From the NCBI GenBank assembly GCA_021844425.1, contig JAKBTL010000087.1:1-64000 (forward strand): a DNA stretch of 64,000 nt, in the 5' to 3' direction. Below the pieces are notes generated by a model that saw nothing but the letters and a program-made list of their open reading frames with translations, was not told the origin of the DNA and searched no databases. The translations under genes were made by a program, and so were the position numbers. This DNA is from Actinomycetes bacterium. GTDB taxonomy: Bacteria > Actinomycetota > Acidimicrobiia > Acidimicrobiales > RAAP-2. Shown here piece after piece: positions 14,672-23,220 of the stretch. Position 1 is the first letter of the stretch; each line of letters starts with the position of its first letter.

Positions 14672-14906
14672 CGTCGGCCTCCTTTCTCTCGCACGCGTAC
14701 ACGGCTCGACGGATCTGGCGCCCGTGGTTCGACGGAACTTTCGGCGTCGACCAAATCCACACGAGGCAGTCATGACCTTCCCGTTGGCACGTTGCCTTCC
14801 CCCAAGGATGGCCAGGCCGCGGGGCTTCGACTTGCCACCCGTGCGCCTCGGCGAAGTCGAGCGCCTCCTCGACTTCCTTCTTCGGATGTCGGGGTCGATC
14901 AGTCAC
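14664..14906 (-). CDS. HicA-like toxin (putative mRNA interferase), copy 2
   Basis: Identical to the 80-residue toxin at 5720-5962, with the GHPW turn and the NHGRQIRRAV helix, the same GTG start close behind the TATACT box and the same promoter. No degeneration separates the two copies, so the duplication is recent or kept uniform by gene conversion. Confidence 0.72.
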   Translation of the reverse strand: MTDRPRHPKKEVEEALDFAEAHGWQVEAPRPGHPWGKATCQREGHDCLVWIWSTPKVPSNHGRQIRRAVYACERKEADDE

Positions 14907-14915
14907 TCCGTTGAC

Positions 14916-14945
14916 AGTATACAACGGCCCGTTGCCTTATGTCAA
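14916..14945 (-). promoter_or_regulatory. Consensus sigma-70 promoter with palindromic operator in the spacer (TA copy 2)
   Basis: Exact copy of the promoter at 5972-6001: TTGACA, 18-base spacer containing CAACGGGCCGTTG (14922-14934), TATACT. Confidence 0.85.
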
Positions 14946-15219
14946 CAACTCTCGAAGTGGAGCCACGAAGGTAGCGGTCGCTCCCTGTCCCCGAACGTCG
15001 CCGGCGCCTCCAGGCAACCCTCGAACGCCGGCTCGGCGGTCACTTTGTCAAGGCGGCGAAGGCAGGGCGCTAACTTTCGCGAGCTCTAGTTGCGGCTCAG
15101 GTCCGGCACGCCCAAGTGGGCCGGTCCATAGCTTCCCTGATCTGGGGCTGTGGAAGGTCCAGCCGCTATCGCGTGGACGCCCCCGACGAGAGTGGACGTT
15201 GCGGCAGGTCGGTCGCCCA

Positions 15220-15248
15220 TGCGAACACGCCACCAAGGCGTGTTCGCA
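15220..15248. other. 12-bp perfect hairpin, copy 2
   Basis: Copy of the hairpin at 6276-6304 (TGCGAACACGCC, 5-base loop, GGCGTGTTCGCA) in the gene-free part of the second repeat (14946-15446). Confidence 0.6.
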
Positions 15249-15409
15249 CCCGCGGGCACGCGGTGTTCGCAATTGGCACCAACTCGACGTGGGCGGGGCC
15301 CCGGGAGGGGTCAGAGCCGGGAAGAAGTGCCGTCGTGCGCCTGCGCGCCGGGTGGGACGCTCGGCACAGCGCCCACAGGGGCTTCGGCGCCGGTTTCCGG
15401 GCGCGCTGA

Positions 15410-15430
15410 CGCCGCCCCATCGGGGCGGCG
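15410..15430 (-). terminator. GC hairpin downstream of the transposase fragment, copy 2
   Basis: Copy of the hairpin at 6466-6486 (GCCGCCCC, 3-base loop, GGGGCGGC). Confidence 0.45.
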
Positions 15431-15446
15431 GCTGAGGCGGAGGCGT

Positions 15447-15855
15447 TCAGGCGGCGGTCGCTGCAGGCGGCCCGGGGCCCGAGGGGGTGCCGAGGTCGGA
15501 GAAGCGCTTCGCTCGCCCCTTGCGTGGCGCCCGGGTCTTCTTGACGGGCGGAAGGGCGTCAGGGTGTGTCGCCGCCAGCATGCGGTGGTCATGCAGCCAC
15601 ACGTGGATGCGGCTCCGGTTGTAGCCGACGATGGTGAAGGTGAGGAACAGCTTGATGCGCCCGCTGTCGCGCAGCCGGGTGTAGCCGCGCCCGATGTCGG
15701 TGATGGCGCCGTTCGCACCGTGAAGGAACGAGTTCGCGGTCTCGGCCAGCTGGCGCTTGCCCTCGGCCTTGGTCCACGCCGTCGTCCCGTAGAGGCACGG
15801 TTGGCGCAAGGTGAGCTGGTCTGCCCCCACTCTCACCGTCGAGGGGTCCGCAGGC
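15447..15855 (-). pseudogene. C-terminal fragment of a DDE-transposase-like gene
   Basis: The last 121 codons equal those of the gene at 6503-8266. For about 15 codons further upstream the protein is similar but not identical (PSTVRVGADQLTLRQP against LSTVTAGADQLPLRQP), and beyond that no transposase is readable. So this is a truncated copy whose 3' part is identical and whose 5' edge comes from a diverged relative. That pattern fits recombination or gene conversion ending inside transposase homology. It runs directly into the MazF relic on the same strand. Confidence 0.85.
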
Positions 15856-16185
15856 TCAGCGGTCGCAGTCAACGGCGACTTCGAGCGCCTCACACAGCTG
15901 GCGCATCCTGACGTCGGCCAAGCGCCCGATCCGTTCGGTGAGCACGCCGAGGGCGACACTTTCGATCGCGTCCAAGTTGGCCACGCAGTGCTGTGGCACA
16001 GGGTCGTCGCCTGGCTCGAGGACAACCTCACTGTGCACGCCACGGATGGTCGTGGTGCACGGAGCGATGACCGCCCGCCGAAGGCGAGGAATGGCGGCGT
16101 CGCGCGATCACACGACCACCGGCCTTCGGCCAATGTCGGGAAGCTCACACCACCAGACGTCGCCCCGAGCGGGCAACGAGCTCAT
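15856..16185 (-). pseudogene. MazF-type toxin relic with an in-frame stop
   Basis: Reading from the ATG at 16185 gives a typical MazF start (RGDVWWCELPDIGRRPVVV). Codon 26 (16110-16108) is then TGA, where the family has a hydrophobic residue before the conserved SRD. The same frame continues SRDAAIPRLRRAVIAPCTTT, then EVVLEPGDD, CVANLDAIESV and IGRLADVRMRQLCEALEVAV to a stop at 15856. All other parts of the 110-codon gene are present, so inactivation looks recent or could be a sequencing error. MazF is an mRNA interferase. The start overlaps the antitoxin stop as ATGA. Confidence 0.85.
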
Positions 16186-16304
16186 GACGCGCCAGCCGCA
16201 GCCCGGAACGATGCGGGATCAGCCCACTCGTCGTCTTCGTCAAGCGGGTGGTGGTCGTAGGAGGCGTACGCTGCGTCGACTTCGGCGGCACGGTGTCGAG
16301 CCGG
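16182..16304 (-). pseudogene. MazE-type antitoxin relic, C-terminal part
   Basis: Forty codons before the MazF ATG read [17 protein letters not shown], then [17 protein letters not shown] and AAAGAS, an acidic toxin-binding tail typical of antitoxins paired with MazF. A TAG at 16305-16307 closes the frame, and no DNA-binding N-terminus can be read in any frame upstream without shifting. The stop overlaps the toxin start (ATGA). The antitoxin has therefore decayed together with the toxin. The stretch 16308-16615 holds no other supportable gene. Confidence 0.65.
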
Positions 16305-16615
16305 CTACCTCGCGGTTCTCCGACCTCGATCGCACGTTGGCCCAGGTCGGCTGCTCGTGCGGACACACCACGACATGCCCATGAAGAGCCCGCCTGGCCG
16401 GGCGCGACGAGAGTGATGACGTCGTCGCCTCAGGACGTGAGGTGCCATGACGACACGGCGGGCAGCGACGCCGGCGAAGGCCGTACGTGCCGGCCCGAGG
16501 AGCGCGTCTCAAGTGCTCCCTCGTAGAGGAGCGGCCAAGAGGTGAACCCCAGCCCAGGCACCGCGCGCGTACTCTCGGGTCGAGACGATGGAGCCCACGT
16601 GAAAGAGCACAGCCC

Positions 16616-17971
16616 ATGAAGAGCCTTGGAAAGCTCGTCGCCGCGATGCGCCCGTTCGAAACCATCGGAGCCAGCGCAGCGTCGCACGGCGGGTGTCCAC
16701 CCGGATGCGGCGCACAGCGCTGGCACGCTGCCAGGTTGCGACGCGCGGGTGCCGGGCTCGTGCGTGTGCTGGGGGCCGGGGCACTCGTCGCCGCTGCGGC
16801 CCTCGCACTGGGTGCCGCTCGGTCTCCCACTGCTGGGGCATCTCCCGCTGGTGGGACCGTCACCGTCTCGCCCGGCTCTGGACCGGTCGGCACCGTCGTC
16901 CACGTGCTCGGCCACGTCGCACCAGCGTGCATGCCGAGCTCTCGGACCGCCGAGGTGACGCTCGAGCGCGTCGGGCAGACACGCGTCGGCGGCGTGGAGA
17001 GCATGTGGACGCGCATCGAGCCGGACGGCTCCTTCGACCTCGAATACCGGGTGCCCACCACGATCGGCGGCGCCGCCACCCGCGGTCTGTTCGCCTATGC
17101 GGTGCGCGAGGGCACATACCAGTTCCAGTTCTCGACCGACGCAGCGACATGCGCGCTTTCGTCCACCGGCATCTTCCGGGTCACCGGACCAGCCAGGCCG
17201 GGCGCCAACTCCTTCGTCGGCATTGCGTCGACCCCCGACGGCGAGGGCTACTGGCTCGCCCAAGCCGGCGGTGGCGTGTACAGCTTCGGGGACGTCGGCT
17301 TCTACGGCTCGTTACCCGGGATCGGCGTGCGACCAGCCCAGCCCGTCGTGGGTATCGCGTCCACCCCCGACGGCAAGGGGTACTGGCTCGTGGGCGCCGA
17401 CGGCGGGGTGTTCGCCTTCGGTGACGCCGGCTTTTACGGCTCACTGCCGGGTCTGCACATCTCACCGAACGCGCCGGTGGCAGGCATCGCGTCCACCCCG
17501 GACGGCAAGGGCTACTGGCTCGTGGGCGCCGATGGCGGGGTGTTCGCCTTCGGCGACGCCACCTACCAGGGGCGCCAGACACCGGCATTCGCTCCCTACG
17601 AGTCGATTGCGCCACTCGCTGGGGGGCACTACGCCGTGGCGTCGGCCCATCCGGGAGCCATCTGGGACGAACCGTCGAACACCAAGGTCTCGACACTGGC
17701 GACGCAAGGGGACTTCCCCCTGGCGGCCTCGATCAGCGGCGCGGCCGTCACGCCGACAGGGAAGGGCGCCTGGCAGGTCGGCCTCGACGGCGGGGTGTTC
17801 GCCTTCGGCACGGCGCCGTTCGAAGGGTCGCTGCCGGGGATCGGAGTCATCCCCAACACACCGATCGTGGGCATCGCATCCACCCCGGACGGCCAGGGCT
17901 ACTGGCTCGTGGGCGCCGATGGCGGCGTGTTCGCCTTCGGTGACGCCGGCTTTTACGGCTCGGTCGTCTGA
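16616..17971 (+). CDS. Secreted protein with GIASTPDGKGYW-type propeller repeats
   Basis: A 451-residue protein starting at the ATG at 16616. An extended basic N-terminus is followed by a hydrophobic signal/anchor (VRVLGAGALVAAAALALGA) and an Ig-like segment (about 75-195, TVTVSPGSGPVGTVVHVLG). Then come five to six imperfect repeats of about 45 residues built on GIASTPDGKGYWLVGADGG and VFAFGDAGFYGSLPG. The fourth is degenerate. Such repeats probably form blades of a beta-propeller and are, to my knowledge, frequent in secreted Acidimicrobiia proteins. No catalytic residues are visible. Likely a cell-surface or secreted binding protein. It points to the host lineage rather than to the mobile elements on its left. 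Confidence 0.75.
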   Translation: MKSLGKLVAAMRPFETIGASAASHGGCPPGCGAQRWHAARLRRAGAGLVRVLGAGALVAAAALALGAARSPTAGASPAGGTVTVSPGSGPVGTVVHVLGHVAPACMPSSRTAEVTLERVGQTRVGGVESMWTRIEPDGSFDLEYRVPTTIGGAATRGLFAYAVREGTYQFQFSTDAATCALSSTGIFRVTGPARPGANSFVGIASTPDGEGYWLAQAGGGVYSFGDVGFYGSLPGIGVRPAQPVVGIASTPDGKGYWLVGADGGVFAFGDAGFYGSLPGLHISPNAPVAGIASTPDGKGYWLVGADGGVFAFGDATYQGRQTPAFAPYESIAPLAGGHYAVASAHPGAIWDEPSNTKVSTLATQGDFPLAASISGAAVTPTGKGAWQVGLDGGVFAFGTAPFEGSLPGIGVIPNTPIVGIASTPDGQGYWLVGADGGVFAFGDAGFYGSVV

Positions 17972-18071
17972 GCCGCTTCGCGTTCTCGGGGCGACGCCAC
18001 CCGGGCGCACGTCGAGGGAAGGTGCGCTCGACGCGTCGGTCCCGCTCGAGTGGTGCTCGCTTGAACGGCAA

Positions 18072-18238
18072 CTACCTGGCACCACTCGAATTTCGCGTCA
18101 GGTCACCGATGGTGAGCGCGTCTTTGAAGCCGTCGCCGATGTGGACGATCCCCGTGACGACGTCCGCCGACTGGTCCTTCAGCGTCTGGATGAGGCGCTG
18201 ATCGAGCCACCCCAGCCCGCCAGCTGAGTGGTGGCCGG
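18072..18238 (-). other. Possible coding remnant downstream of the 85-aa secreted protein
   Basis: Immediately after the stop of the gene at 18239, another frame on the same strand reads naturally (VAGHHSAGGLGWLDQRLIQ, then KDQSADVVTGIVHIGDGFKD) with high third-position GC, to a stop at 18072. It has no start codon of its own nearby. It may be the C-terminal part of the upstream gene separated by a one-base frameshift, real or from sequencing. Confidence 0.4.
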
Positions 18239-18496
18239 CTACGGGCAGGTTCCCGGTGATGCCACGCCGTTGGTGATGTACACGGCGCAGAACATGCCGT
18301 CGTCGCCGGCCGCATTGTTCACCCCCATGGCGTTCAACATCCCGGACCGCGCGTTTGTGTTCTCCATGTTGGCGGCGCCGATCAAATGGTTGGGCGTCGG
18401 ATTGGGCGCGGCGGCCGCGGATCCGGCGCCGACAAACGCGGCGCCGGCGATGGCAACGGCGGGGACCGCGGCGAGCAGGACGTTGATCGGTTTCAT
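18239..18496 (-). CDS. Small secreted protein, 85 aa
   Basis: A clear signal peptide (MKPINVLLAAVPAVAIAGAA, cleavage likely after the AAAA at about residue 30) is followed by a mature part of about 55 residues. That part is rich in Asn/Gly/Met, with two cysteines (FCAVYITNGV and the C-terminal CP). No family recognised. The ATG overlaps the stop of the 110-aa gene as ATGA, so it is the third gene of a coupled LuxR-110-85 unit. The frame may be prematurely closed, because coding-like sequence continues downstream in another frame (18072-18238). Confidence 0.55.
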   Translation of the reverse strand: MKPINVLLAAVPAVAIAGAAFVGAGSAAAAPNPTPNHLIGAANMENTNARSGMLNAMGVNNAAGDDGMFCAVYITNGVASPGTCP

Positions 18497-18825
18497 GGGT
18501 GCTCTCCTCCGTGTGTCGGGGCGACAGAGACCGCCAGCTGTAGGACCGGCTGACGTGTCCGGTCCCGCTCGGCCCGGGTGCCAAGGGCTCGCACGTCGGA
18601 ACCGAAGCTGGCCGGGTTGAACGCCCAGCCTTCGAAGATGACCGCTGCGGTCTGATTGACCGTCCCGAGTGCGACGCTCGTTACCCGAGGGAGGGCGAGC
18701 GCCGAGATGGCCGCCGCACCGATTGGTACGTCGGCCTGCTCTGGCGAGTCGAGCAGCACCAGCAGCGCCATCGAGATCTCACCGTAAGGGTGTTGCTCGG
18801 CGGGATCATCCGGCACCTCCCTCAC
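18493..18825 (-). CDS. Hypothetical protein between a LuxR regulator and a secreted peptide, 110 aa
   Basis: No family recognised. It overlaps the 3' end of the LuxR-type gene by about 20 bases and the start of the 85-aa gene by 4, so it sits in a tight operon. The composition is natural: a hydrophobic, Ala-rich central part (MALLVLLDSPEQADVPIGAA) and a segment TSVALGTVNQTAAVIFEGWA. There is no signal peptide and no clear transmembrane helix. An internal ATG (residue 19) is an alternative start. The function cannot be read from the sequence; the context suggests a target or accessory of the regulator. Confidence 0.5.
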   Translation of the reverse strand: MREVPDDPAEQHPYGEISMALLVLLDSPEQADVPIGAAAISALALPRVTSVALGTVNQTAAVIFEGWAFNPASFGSDVRALGTRAERDRTRQPVLQLAVSVAPTHGGEHP

Positions 18826-21622
18826 CTTTTTGGGTCAGGATCGCCGCCAGTTCGGCACGGTTGCGAGCACCGAGCTTCGCCAGGATGTGCGAGACGTGAC
18901 GTTCGACGGTCTTGCGGGAGAGGAACAGGGATCTGGCGATCTCCGGGTTGGTTGCTCCTCTGGCCACGGCATCGGCGACCTCATGCTCTCGTTCACTAAG
19001 TGCCGTCATCGAGACCGTCGGGCCTCGACGCCAGGTGCGGACACCCAGGCCGCGTAGTCCTGCCATGGCAAGCTCCCGTTCGCTCTGCGCGCCCATCTCT
19101 TCCGCTTCGCGGGCTGCCCGCCTGAAGGCTTCGACACTTTGCGCCGCGTCGATGTGCGACAGCACCGCCGCATGGTCCAGGTCGATCCACAGCCGCATCA
19201 ACCTGTAACCGACATCTTCGGCTTCTTGGGCAGCCTTCGCGAACAGGGCGATGCTCGTGTCCGGGTCGTGACGGGCGGTGATCAGTGCGTCGACGTAATC
19301 CCGGTGGGCTACTGACCCGCCCGGGGCTGGATCCGGGTGGGAAGTGTCCCACCGTCCCAACGCTTCTTCGGCGGCACCGACCGGTCCGACGCGCGCCAAG
19401 GCTTCCGCGGAATCGAGGACCGACTCCCAGAGGCAGCGCGCGCAGCCGGCGACCTCGGCGTCCGTCGCCATCTCTTCGATCCAGCCATGCAGCGGACGGC
19501 TGCCGGGGGTCCAGAACCGGCCGACAAGTCCCACATGGATGGCCCGAATGAGCAGCCGGAAGTGGGGGTCGGACTCGGCAGCGATCAAACGCTCGATGGC
19601 GTCGACGTTCGACTGCCAGTCGGTACGGCTGGCTTCGATTCCGTGTGCAACCGCCTGCAGCTGGGGCAAGGTGAAGCGGCGTGGTGCGCCAACTCGCTCG
19701 GCCAGCGCGATGGCCTGGCGCATCACCGTCGACGCCTCGTCGAGGCGACCGAGGTGGTGAGAGATCCAGCCCACCCAGTGGGTGGCTTCCACTTCGAGGC
19801 TCGGCATGGTCAACCGGTGGGACTCCTCGAGGGCGCGCTTCGCCCGTGGCTCTGCTGCACGCGGGAGACCTTCGAACTGGAGCATTGAGAAGATGCTGTC
19901 CGAGGCCGCTGCAAGGACCTCTGCCGCGTCGCGTGCTCCTTGTTGGATCAAGTCGGCACAGTGGCGGACCGTCGTGGCGTCGGCTCGACGGATGGCCGCA
20001 TCGAGTTGGGCCCGGAGAGCTTTGACGTACGCAGCGGACTCGCGGTCGCCGAGCTGGCTGATCCCTCCTGCCTGCTCGACCAGGCTCTCGGATGCGGCCT
20101 TGACCCTGTCGACGAGCGGCTGCGCCTCCGCCACTCGGCCTTCCAGCCACAGGAGCGACTGCACGTCGAGGCAGTCGGCGTCGATCTCGAGCACCCGATC
20201 GCGATCGCCGAGGGCACGAGCGGAGGCAGACCACGCGTGGATATCGACGGGTCGGCCGAGCTTGAACGCTGCTGCTCCCGCCGCCAGTGCGGCGTCAGCG
20301 CGCGCTGACCCAGATCCAAGGCGATCCGCGAGGATCGACCAGCGCTCGAATGCTGCTGCCCAATCCCCGATCTCCGACGCGAGACCGGCGATCTCCTTCT
20401 GAAGTGCGACCCCCGACATCCCGCCGTCCCGGTCCGCGATCTCAGCGACCACCCTCAGCCCTTCCCTGCCGATGAGCCGTCGTTGAGGAGACCGGGCGAT
20501 TCGAAGGGCCAGGTCGTGAGGATCCAGCCTCGACGCCACCCGGTGCTCCAGCGCGCGCAGAAGCTCACGAATATCATCGCCCGCCGACGCTTCGAGCCAC
20601 TGGGCGAGGCGCGTGTGCATCCGCACGCGTTCCTCTTCGCCAAGCTCCGGCAACGCTGTCTCGCGTATGAGGTCGTGGGCGATCCACACGACGCCGCCGT
20701 CCTGAAGCACCAGGGCCCGGTTCACGAGCGCCAGCGTGGCACTGACCACCCGTGCTTCGGTCCAATCCAGCACCTCCCCGATGCCTTCGATGCCCAGCGG
20801 CTGCGCAGCCACCAGCAGGAGCGCGAACACCGCTGCCGGGTCTGGGGCCAGGCTGGCGCGCCGGCTCTGGATGAGATGCTGCGGGGTCCGTCGCGTGTCG
20901 CTGTTGGATCCCATGTCAGCGGCGAACGCGGTCAACCAGAAGGGGGAACCGGAAGCTCTGCGCCACAAGTCGGCCGCGCGCTCGGGTGCAACGCCAGGCG
21001 CCAGCGCGGTGAGCAGGTCGATCCCTGCTCGTTCATCGAGGGGTCCAAGTGCGACGTACGCGAATCGATCTGGGGGAAACGCGGCGGCGAACTGCGTGGC
21101 GAAAGAGGCCGATCCTGGCGCGGGTCGGCTGGCGCACATCACGAAAAGGGGAGCGTCGGCGCTGATCGCCGCCACGACCAGATAGAGCAGGAGGGCGAGG
21201 GTCTGCCGATCCATCCATTGCAGGTCATCTGCGACGATCGCAAGCGGGCCCATCCGAAGCACGCAACGAAACGCCGTCTCGAACAAGCGCACAGAGTCGG
21301 GGGACATCGCGGTCCCGGCATCACCCACCAAGAGCGCGTCGAGTCGCGCGCCGACGTCGGGCACCCCGGCCAACTCCCGCAGGAGGCCACCAGCCGCCCA
21401 GAGGGCGACCTCGCTCGCCGTCTCGTAGCCTTGGATCCGCACGAAGGGCAACGTCAGCGTTCCCACCAGCTCACCCAGGAGACGCGACTTCCCAACCCCC
21501 GGTGTGCCGACGACCATGCCCCCCGCTGGACCCCGGCTTGCGGCCGCGCACGCGAGCCCACCAAAGAGGGACAATTCCGCCGACCGACCGACGAACGGGC
21601 TCGCCGATTGCCCCGCTCCCAC
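18806..21622 (-). CDS. LAL-type LuxR-family ATP-binding transcriptional regulator
   Basis: A large (about 938-residue) STAND-type regulator. The N-terminal AAA/NTPase module begins SPFVGRSAEL, with the Walker A GTPGVGKSRL and a Walker B-like LAIVADDLQWMD. The middle 500 residues are helical, TPR-like repeats. The last 65 residues are a LuxR helix-turn-helix (LSEREHEVADAVARGATNPE, IARSLFLSRKTVERHVSHIL). Such proteins integrate ligand binding and ATP to activate transcription. The start is uncertain: the GTG at 21622 is chosen because family members begin a few residues before the FVGR motif; GTGs at 21733 and 21739 are possible. Bases 21623-22029 hold no supportable gene. It is followed by two overlapping small genes. 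Confidence 0.88.
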   Translation of the reverse strand: MGAGQSASPFVGRSAELSLFGGLACAAASRGPAGGMVVGTPGVGKSRLLGELVGTLTLPFVRIQGYETASEVALWAAGGLLRELAGVPDVGARLDALLVGDAGTAMSPDSVRLFETAFRCVLRMGPLAIVADDLQWMDRQTLALLLYLVVAAISADAPLFVMCASRPAPGSASFATQFAAAFPPDRFAYVALGPLDERAGIDLLTALAPGVAPERAADLWRRASGSPFWLTAFAADMGSNSDTRRTPQHLIQSRRASLAPDPAAVFALLLVAAQPLGIEGIGEVLDWTEARVVSATLALVNRALVLQDGGVVWIAHDLIRETALPELGEEERVRMHTRLAQWLEASAGDDIRELLRALEHRVASRLDPHDLALRIARSPQRRLIGREGLRVVAEIADRDGGMSGVALQKEIAGLASEIGDWAAAFERWSILADRLGSGSARADAALAAGAAAFKLGRPVDIHAWSASARALGDRDRVLEIDADCLDVQSLLWLEGRVAEAQPLVDRVKAASESLVEQAGGISQLGDRESAAYVKALRAQLDAAIRRADATTVRHCADLIQQGARDAAEVLAAASDSIFSMLQFEGLPRAAEPRAKRALEESHRLTMPSLEVEATHWVGWISHHLGRLDEASTVMRQAIALAERVGAPRRFTLPQLQAVAHGIEASRTDWQSNVDAIERLIAAESDPHFRLLIRAIHVGLVGRFWTPGSRPLHGWIEEMATDAEVAGCARCLWESVLDSAEALARVGPVGAAEEALGRWDTSHPDPAPGGSVAHRDYVDALITARHDPDTSIALFAKAAQEAEDVGYRLMRLWIDLDHAAVLSHIDAAQSVEAFRRAAREAEEMGAQSERELAMAGLRGLGVRTWRRGPTVSMTALSEREHEVADAVARGATNPEIARSLFLSRKTVERHVSHILAKLGARNRAELAAILTQKGEGGAG

Positions 21623-22029
21623 CAGGTGAACGCTACTGGAGATCAGTCGCCCAAGCTCTTCCGTGGGGGCGCGAAATGCGACGACGCGGCACCTCGTGTG
21701 CAAAAGCTCCGCGGCGCAGCGTTGGAGGTGCACCGACACCCGCGCTGCGGTCGTGGACGAACGCTCCCCTGAGATTGTGCGAACCCACTCGGGCGGGGAT
21801 CGGTCGGGGTCCCCCCGCTCCAGCGAGCGCCACCCGGAGGGACCGCCCGGCCATGCTCCGTCACGCCAACCCACCTCGGCGCCGACGAGATCGACCCCGT
21901 CTTGACGCCGTTGCGCACAGTCTCCCCCGCCGAGCCCGTCCCCCTCCGCCACCACGCCCGACATATCGGTCTGGCAGACGTTGGGGCCGCAGAGGGCGCG
22001 CAGCGAGACGGCTCGGCGCCCGGATCCGG

Positions 22030-23064
22030 TCAGCCGGTCCGACGCTTGTCGTGGTGCCGTGCCTCGAGGGCGCGCAGCTTCCAGAGGCGCTGCGCCTCGC
22101 GGCGCGCGACGGGATCGTGCTGACGGCGATCGGCATGCGACTCGCGCGAGAGCTTGCGGAAGCTCGCAAGCCGTCCCGGCTCGAGCCTCCCGCGCGCGAG
22201 CGCGTCGGTCACCGCGCATCCAGGCTCGGTCTCGTGGCGGCAGTCGCGGAAGCGGCACTCCCGCGCCATGGCGTCGATCTCGGGGAACACGTCGTCCAGG
22301 TCGACGTCCCCCACGAGCGCAATGCTCCGCACACCGGGGGTGTCGATCAGGACACCGCCACCGGGCAGGCAGAGCAGCTGACGAGAGGACGTGGTGTGCC
22401 TGCCGCGGCGGTCACCGGCTCGCACGCTCCCGGTGGCCTGCACGGCCTCGCCCAGCAGCGCGTTCACGAGCGTCGACTTCCCGGCCCCCGATGGCCCGAG
22501 GAGGACGCCCGTCCGACCCGGTCCGATCTCGCCAAGGAGGTCGCCGAGCCCCTCTCCGCTCTGCGCGCTCGTCCCGATGCACGTGACGCCGGTGAGGCGT
22601 GTCCGCAGGCGTCCGAGCGCAGCGGTGTCGAGGTCGGCCTTGGTCAGCACGACGAGTGGGCGCGCACCGCTGTCCCAGGCGACCGCGAGCTCGCGCTCCA
22701 CCCGTGACGCGCTGCACCTGTCGGCAGGAGCCGTGATGACGACGACGTCCACATTGGACGCGAGCACCTGGGTACCGGACTGGGCACCGCTCTGCGCCGG
22801 GTCGGCGCGCGTGACGGCCGACCAGCGCGGCAGCACGTGGTGGAGCGCGTCGTGTCCGGCGGCCACCCAGTCTCCGACGGCGACCGGTCCTTCGGACCGC
22901 AACGTGCACTCCGAACCGTCAGCGCGGACGATCACCGCCGCGCCCCGCTCGACGCGTACGACACGGGCCGGAAGGAGGTCCGGGTCGCCGACGTCGCCCC
23001 ACAGGGCCCGCACGCGCTCGGACCAACCGTACGGGACGAGCGCTTCGAAGAGAGATGTCGACAT
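22030..23064 (-). CDS. rsgA: Ribosome small-subunit-dependent GTPase A
   Basis: A 344-residue circularly permuted GTPase that assists 30S subunit maturation. An N-terminal OB-like domain precedes the G4 motif LTKAD, which is followed by G1 GPSGAGKST and G3 DTPG in the permuted order. The family zinc site appears as CRFRDCRHETEPGC, then a helical C-terminus rich in basic residues that contacts rRNA. The ATG at 23064 has GAGGACC in front of it as a ribosome-binding site. It is divergent from the alanyl-tRNA synthetase gene with about 155 bases between. Residues needed for GTP hydrolysis and zinc binding are all present. Confidence 0.95.
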   Translation of the reverse strand: MSTSLFEALVPYGWSERVRALWGDVGDPDLLPARVVRVERGAAVIVRADGSECTLRSEGPVAVGDWVAAGHDALHHVLPRWSAVTRADPAQSGAQSGTQVLASNVDVVVITAPADRCSASRVERELAVAWDSGARPLVVLTKADLDTAALGRLRTRLTGVTCIGTSAQSGEGLGDLLGEIGPGRTGVLLGPSGAGKSTLVNALLGEAVQATGSVRAGDRRGRHTTSSRQLLCLPGGGVLIDTPGVRSIALVGDVDLDDVFPEIDAMARECRFRDCRHETEPGCAVTDALARGRLEPGRLASFRKLSRESHADRRQHDPVARREAQRLWKLRALEARHHDKRRTG

Positions 23065-23220
23065 GGAAGGTCCTCTGGTGGGGGCTTGCTCCCGCTCGAC
23101 GATGGTCGGCGACGGATCGCATCCGGTGGTGCGTGCGCCCGTGCGAACGCTAGCGCACGCACCGCATCGAGGAGCACGGGGAGAGACAGGCGCGTCCGGG
23201 CTCGCTGATAGCGTCGATGC

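Larger units (their letters stand above)
13975..15811. repeat. 1,837-bp direct repeat, copy 2
   Basis: Identical to 5031-6867 at offset 8,944. Its first five bases are the right-hand target duplication of the IS1380 copy. It ends within the transposase 3' region, after which 44 bases (15812-15855) remain about three-quarters similar to the corresponding transposase DNA before similarity stops. Confidence 0.95.

Noticed and set aside
16108-16110. UGA in mazF as selenocysteine or recoded codon
   Set aside because: No SECIS-like structure, the position is a hydrophobic strand in MazF, and the paired antitoxin is also decayed; a simple nonsense mutation or read error is more likely.
21623-22029. 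N-terminal extension of the LAL regulator toward rsgA
   Set aside because: The translated stretch is Arg/Gly-rich with no family similarity and would overlap rsgA if taken to the first start.
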